Shown here: one piece after another, positions 60,384 through 64,000 of the stretch
How positions within the stretch are numbered: the stretch's first letter is position 1
How the letters are laid out: each line of letters opens with the position of its first letter
Assembly (NCBI GenBank): GCA_049610385.1
Contig: JBMYZL010000012.1
Coordinates: 24,956-88,955 of the forward strand
DNA: 64,000 nucleotides
Origin: JBMYZL01 sp049610385
Lineage (GTDB): Bacteria > Bacteroidota > Bacteroidia > Flavobacteriales_D > Sanyastnellaceae
Direction of reading: 5' to 3'
Made by a program: the position numbers and the translations under genes
Notes under the pieces: generated by a model
What the model was told of the DNA's origin: nothing
Database searches by the model: none
The model's input: the letters and a program-made list of their open reading frames with translations, nothing else

Positions 60384-61427
60384 ATGCACAAGACCCGGGT
60401 TCTCTTCATCCGATTCAGTTCCATTGGGGACATTCTTTTGACTGCCCCAGCTGTGGACGCCATGCGGAAAGCCCTGGATGGACCATTCGAGATTCACTTC
60501 CTGACCAAATCCAGTATGCGCCCCGTCTTGGCTGGTTTCCGTGAACTCGTGGATGTTGTTCACACCATCGACAAATCCACTCAAGAAGTCTTGCCTTCCT
60601 TGAAAGCGCTCGCATTCGACCACATCATCGATTTGCACAATAACCTCCGCTCGAGACGGGTCAAACGAAATTTGGACGGGATCTCGTTCACTGTCGACAA
60701 GCAAAACTTGGCCAAATGGCTGCTCGTGCGCGGTTGGAGAACGAATCCCATCCCCCACATCGTCGACCGGTATTTCGAGGCCTTTTCCGGTGCATTCGGG
60801 GCTGAACTCCCTTCTCAATGGCCGACGCTTTTTGGCGAATCAGAACTGCCTCCTCGACTGACAGGTCCCCTGGATGAGGGGAAGCAAAAAAGGACTTCCG
60901 CCATGGTTGCATTGGCACTCGGTGCCACACACGATGGGAAAAGGATTCCTGCAGAGTCCTTTCGCCAAATTGTTCAAGCCCTCCTCCCCCAGGGTGTCAT
61001 CATGATTTTGTTGGGCGGCGAAACTGAAGCGAGCTTGGGTCAAGAACTGGCCACCTTGCATGCCGACCAGGTTGTGAACCTGGCGGGTCAAACCTCCATT
61101 TCCGAATCGGCAGCGGTGCTACGAGAAGCCACTGTGGCCGTAGCTGGTGACACCGGCATGATGCATCTGGCAGCAGCCATGGGCACCCCAGTCATCACCA
61201 TGTGGGGCTGCACTCGGCCCTCTTTGGGGATGTCGGTTTGGCAGCCACCGAATGGCTCTGCCAATTTGATTCCGGCCGAACGCAATGGCGAAAAGCCCTG
61301 TTCAAAGCTTGGAAATCAATGCCGATTCGGAGTTGATCTGTGCATTCATCATGTAGACCCGGAAACGGTCATCAGCACCCTCCTCAACCAAACAGCGCAC
61401 GCAACTCCGTCGCATCCGAAGGGTTGA
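60384..61427 (+). CDS. Glycosyltransferase family 9 (heptosyltransferase-like)
   Basis: LPS-core sugar transferase of 347 residues. N-terminal RVLFIRFSSIGDILLTAPAV and C-terminal VAGDTGMMHLAAAMGTPVITMWGCTRP are the GT9 signatures. The ADP-heptose maker HldD is at 1150 and waaA at 27943, so heptose transfer to the LPS core is likely but the exact position is unknown. ATG 60384 preferred. Its last 44 bases overlap the convergent thioesterase gene. Confidence 0.92.
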   Translation: MHKTRVLFIRFSSIGDILLTAPAVDAMRKALDGPFEIHFLTKSSMRPVLAGFRELVDVVHTIDKSTQEVLPSLKALAFDHIIDLHNNLRSRRVKRNLDGISFTVDKQNLAKWLLVRGWRTNPIPHIVDRYFEAFSGAFGAELPSQWPTLFGESELPPRLTGPLDEGKQKRTSAMVALALGATHDGKRIPAESFRQIVQALLPQGVIMILLGGETEASLGQELATLHADQVVNLAGQTSISESAAVLREATVAVAGDTGMMHLAAAMGTPVITMWGCTRPSLGMSVWQPPNGSANLIPAERNGEKPCSKLGNQCRFGVDLCIHHVDPETVISTLLNQTAHATPSHPKG

Positions 61428-61899
61428 GTTTGCCGGCCAGAATCAAGCGCAATTGCCGACGACGAAGCGCTCCATCAAACCGATCTTGCTCCTCAGGATT
61501 CGTGGGTTGCAACTCAGGAACAGCAATGGGCGCGCCGTTTTGGTCAACCGCCACAAACGTGTACATCGCCTCATTGCACAAACAAGCATTTCCGCTCACT
61601 GGATCCTCCACATGCACCTGCAAAAACACCTCCATCGAACTGGTGAATGACCGGCTGACTTGAGCATGAATGGTGACCACATCCGCCAGCTTGATGGGCC
61701 GTTGGAAGCTGACATTGTTCACAGCTGCGGTCACACAAATTCTTCGGCTAAATCGCCCCGCGCTGATGGCTGCCGTTTCGTCCATCCAATTGAGCAAATT
61801 TCCGCCCATCAAATTCCCCAAGGTATTCGTGTCATTGGGCATGACAATGCGGGTGCTACTGGCATAACTGTCGGTGGGTGTTCGTTGAAGCTTGCTCAT
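61384..61899 (-). CDS. Acyl-CoA thioesterase (hotdog fold)
   Basis: Hydrolyses acyl-CoA. The 171-residue protein has the YciA/BFIT-type hotdog signature: RIVMPNDTNTLGNLMGGNLLNWMDETAAISA with the catalytic Asp, then VTAAVNNVSFQRPIKLADVV. ATG 61899 matches the family start; the frame runs upstream to 62004 without similarity. Chain-length preference unknown. Confidence 0.93.
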   Translation of the reverse strand: MSKLQRTPTDSYASSTRIVMPNDTNTLGNLMGGNLLNWMDETAAISAGRFSRRICVTAAVNNVSFQRPIKLADVVTIHAQVSRSFTSSMEVFLQVHVEDPVSGNACLCNEAMYTFVAVDQNGAPIAVPELQPTNPEEQDRFDGALRRRQLRLILAGKLNPSDATELRALFG

Positions 61900-61992
61900 G
61901 GGTCGTGTTTTCCGTTTTGCAAAGGTCTCTCGATTCTCTGAATTGCCATCTCTTGCGGCAACTTTTTCCTCAAAAGAAATGTTAGGCCAAAA

Positions 61993-62437
61993 ATGGAAGG
62001 TCAAACGGCACCCTCATTTGAACTGATTTCTACCGCAGGTGAATCGGTCTCCCTCACGGAAGTCCTGAACTCGGGTCGATATGCAGTTGTGCTTTCTATC
62101 CAATAAATGATACCCCCAGGTGTACCGCCGAAACTTTTGGTTTTCGTGACGAATACACGGCATTCATCGAAGCTGGGGCTGAAGTCATTGGCATCAGTAT
62201 GGACGCACTGGCCAGTCACCAAGCCTTCGAAGAGAAACATCGGTTGCCCTTGATGCTTCTATCTGATGCTAAAGCCGGTTGCCCAGCCCTGTAGTGTCCA
62301 AAAGACATTGAGACGCTCTCGGACTTGAGACATTCACCATTGCCCCATCAGGTAAAATCATTCACCGATTTTCATCCCAGTTCAATCCCAGGCGGCACAT
62401 CAAAGAGGCGCTGAACATCTTGAGGCCATTGTATTGA
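61993..62437 (+). pseudogene. Pseudogene of a BCP-type peroxiredoxin
   Basis: Broken thiol peroxidase (bacterioferritin comigratory protein). The ATG at 61993 opens MEGQTAPSFELISTAGES to VVLSIQ and a stop. In a second frame NDTPRCTAETFGFRDEYTAF (peroxidatic Cys kept) runs to LLSDAKAGCPAL and a stop. A third shift gives ETFTIAPSGKIIHRFSSQ to ILRPLY and the final stop at 62435-62437. At least two frameshifts, plus loss of the central YGV...G part. Confidence 0.85.
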
Positions 62438-62453
62438 TTCTTTTTCCAAAAAA

Positions 62454-62488
62454 AAACCACCCCGCTCCTTTGGAACGGGATGGCCTTT
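62454..62488 (-). terminator. Terminator of the T9SS gene at 62540
   Basis: Minus strand CCATCCCGTTCCAAAGG-type hairpin: CCA-CCCCG pairs with CGGGATGG (one mismatch), followed by a T-run (A-run at 62448-62456 on plus). Confidence 0.75.
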
Positions 62489-62539
62489 TCATTGGGTCAT
62501 CCTTCACCCCCACGCCCGGGGAATCAGGAATCAGAAGAA

Positions 62540-64000
62540 TCAGTGGGCAACCATCAATTTCGATGTGACCACATCACCTTCAGTGCTCAAGATTCGAACG
62601 GTGTACATGCCGTTTTCCAAATCATTTGTGTAGATGATGAAGTTCTGGATGTCGTCTTCGAAAACAGTGCCTTCGTAAACGCCTTGTACGCGAACTCCTG
62701 TCAAATTGTAGACCGCTACATCAACGACCATGTCTTCAAATGTCATGAAGGTCAATCGAGAACGATCATCTGCAGGGTTTGGATTCAATCCGAGGATTTT
62801 GATCAGGTCATTCTTGCCCGTCTCGTCCTCTTCACCGATGGTGGTGTCATCATCGGCATCGTTTCCACCCCATGTATAGTCATCATCGTTGGCTCCTCCG
62901 AGCGGTGGCAGAACAGGAGTGCAAGTCTCGCCATTGACATCGATGGTGTAACCAAATGAAGTCACATTGCCACTGCAATCTGTTGCTGTGTATTCACGCT
63001 CAATGCTCCATGGAAGTGATGTGTCCATATCTCCAAAGACATCACCTGTACCCATAACGAATTGACCTTGGAACATACCCTCGTAGTAGAACCAACCGCT
63101 GAAGCCATTGTTGGCATTCTTGTTGTTCGCTCCACCTCCCATCTGGAAACCATAGTATCCGTTGCTGGGTTGGTGCGTGAGATCCAATACATCTCCATCG
63201 TAAGCACCCCAACCAAATGCCTGGCTGCTGCTTTGGAGAATGTGGTACATCCATGTCTCATGATCGCCTAAGCCATCACAATCCAACTTGTAACTCTGGG
63301 CTCCAGGCTGCTCGGTCCATTCAATCCAATCCAAACCTTCGTTCAAATCAATTTCGAATGTCCACCCACGATCGGCATTGTCTTGTGAAACAACACGCAT
63401 GTATAGATGGCGTGTTCCGTCCTCGTAGTTGGTGATCAAAGCTTCATCGCCATCAATAACATAGAACTCATCACCTCCCCACATGCCAAACTGAATCAAG
63501 CGCGCGGCGTGAGGCGTAAAGTTGTCGCAAGTCAGACCGTCATCCATGGTATCGGGATCCATGGGCAACCAGTAACTCTCGATGCCTTCAGATGGTGCAT
63601 ACTCACCTACATATGTTTCCGTGAAGTCGACTGTCACATCGCCGCCACAGTTGTCACTGGTGGTCAGCTCAATCGCTTCTGGGATATCCACAGAGCCCCA
63701 GATATCGTCGGCACAGACAGGCAGAATACTTCCGTCTACCACCGCTTCAGAATCCTCAATCACAGGTGCAGTCATGTCATCAACCACAATGGTGAAGGAT
63801 ACTGAGGTGGTGTTTCCGCAAGCATCTGTCGCAGTCAATGTGACCAGGTGCTCATAATTGCCACATTCATCGTCAGAAACGACTTGGCGGCTCTCATCGT
63901 AAGTCACTTCACTGCATGAGTCATCTGCAGAGTAGCTGTATGGCTGCTCCTCACATTCATTGCTCTGATTCATCGGAATTTCAGTGAATTCAGGTGCTGT
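62540..64000 (-). CDS. Large T9SS-secreted protein with HYR-like domains, 3' part
   Basis: The open frame continues through the window edge, so only the C-terminal 486 residues are seen. An HYR-like domain is present (VTLTATDACGNTTSVSFTIVVDD with the Cys-rich CSEVTYDE before it), followed by a carbohydrate- or jelly-roll-like region (WLPMDPDTMDDGLTCDNF to WSIEREYTATDCSGNVTS), an acidic linker (DDDYTWGGNDADDDT) and a type A T9SS sorting domain (LNPNPADDRSRLTF to NGMYTVRILSTEG). The N-terminus and start are outside. Surface or secreted; function unknown. Confidence 0.88.
   Translation of the reverse strand, partial: TAPEFTEIPMNQSNECEEQPYSYSADDSCSEVTYDESRQVVSDDECGNYEHLVTLTATDACGNTTSVSFTIVVDDMTAPVIEDSEAVVDGSILPVCADDIWGSVDIPEAIELTTSDNCGGDVTVDFTETYVGEYAPSEGIESYWLPMDPDTMDDGLTCDNFTPHAARLIQFGMWGGDEFYVIDGDEALITNYEDGTRHLYMRVVSQDNADRGWTFEIDLNEGLDWIEWTEQPGAQSYKLDCDGLGDHETWMYHILQSSSQAFGWGAYDGDVLDLTHQPSNGYYGFQMGGGANNKNANNGFSGWFYYEGMFQGQFVMGTGDVFGDMDTSLPWSIEREYTATDCSGNVTSFGYTIDVNGETCTPVLPPLGGANDDDYTWGGNDADDDTTIGEEDETGKNDLIKILGLNPNPADDRSRLTFMTFEDMVVDVAVYNLTGVRVQGVYEGTVFEDDIQNFIIYTNDLENGMYTVRILSTEGDVVTSKLMVAH

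Noticed and set aside
1..64000. CRISPR array, rRNA genes or insertion sequence
   Set aside because: No regular spacer-repeat array, no rRNA sequence and no transposase motif were seen.

Overview
The window is chromosomal DNA of a Bacteroidota bacterium, most likely a marine or aquatic member of Flavobacteriales or a close relative. The evidence for this is type IX secretion C-terminal domains (52849-54060 and 62540-64000), a DUF4290 gene beside murA, a TviB-type sugar dehydrogenase of the Bacteroidota kind, an N-terminal-signal-peptidase-like DUF5684 protein, and repeated promoter boxes of the Bacteroidota form (-33 TTTG, about 19 bases, -7 TAnnTTTG). No database search was possible, so the genus is open. 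Most of the window is densely packed core genome, with many 1-4 base start/stop overlaps.

Region by region. 1-6.6 kb: folE with a tetrahydrobiopterin-type 6-pyruvoyl-tetrahydropterin synthase, hldD, a MerR regulator, an M23 peptidase, alaS and a small membrane protein. 6.7-16.3 kb: a long run of minus-strand genes (acyl-carrier-protein phosphodiesterase-like, DUF4290, murA, thioredoxin-like, grpE, dnaJ, an ABC exporter pair, Ppx/GppA, an NtrC-type regulator without a DNA-binding domain). 16.4-19.8 kb: tRNA-Gly(GCC) followed by a 3.3 kb insert that ends in a 47-base repeat of the tRNA 3' half, the classic mark of an integrated element. Its main cargo is a secreted PA-domain protein, next to a decayed ORF. 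20.1-27.7 kb: a cyclophilin and a 2268-residue PKD/Ig-like surface protein. 27.8-30 kb: tRNA-Leu, waaA and an outer-membrane protein.

30-37.3 kb: a seven-gene nucleotide-sugar cassette for surface polysaccharide, ending in a CpsB-like phosphatase. 37.3-45.1 kb: ferredoxin and reductase; the operon trmB - alkyltransferase-like - mrp - nifU; the operon glycosyltransferase - tadA - mgtE - 2-hydroxyacid dehydrogenase. 45.2-47.9 kb: an ExbB/ExbD energy-transducing operon under a textbook promoter. 48-52.7 kb: small housekeeping genes and a DEAD-box helicase with a TTG start. 52.8-57.3 kb: an apparent haem-uptake operon (HmuY-like T9SS protein, TonB receptor, HmuY-like lipoprotein). 57.3-64 kb: menB, tRNA-Ser, L-asparaginase, TatD, a heptosyltransferase-like gene, a thioesterase, a clear peroxiredoxin (BCP) pseudogene and the 3' part of a large T9SS protein that runs off the window.

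The most interesting signals are: the tRNA-Gly island; a non-T9SS C-terminal module (DGSC motif plus dockerin-like EF loop) shared by the island protein and the giant protein; a DnaJ that has lost zinc centre I; the DNA-binding-less sigma-54 activator; the double HmuY arrangement; and a set of -7 promoter boxes only 4-10 bases from start codons, which predicts leaderless mRNAs.
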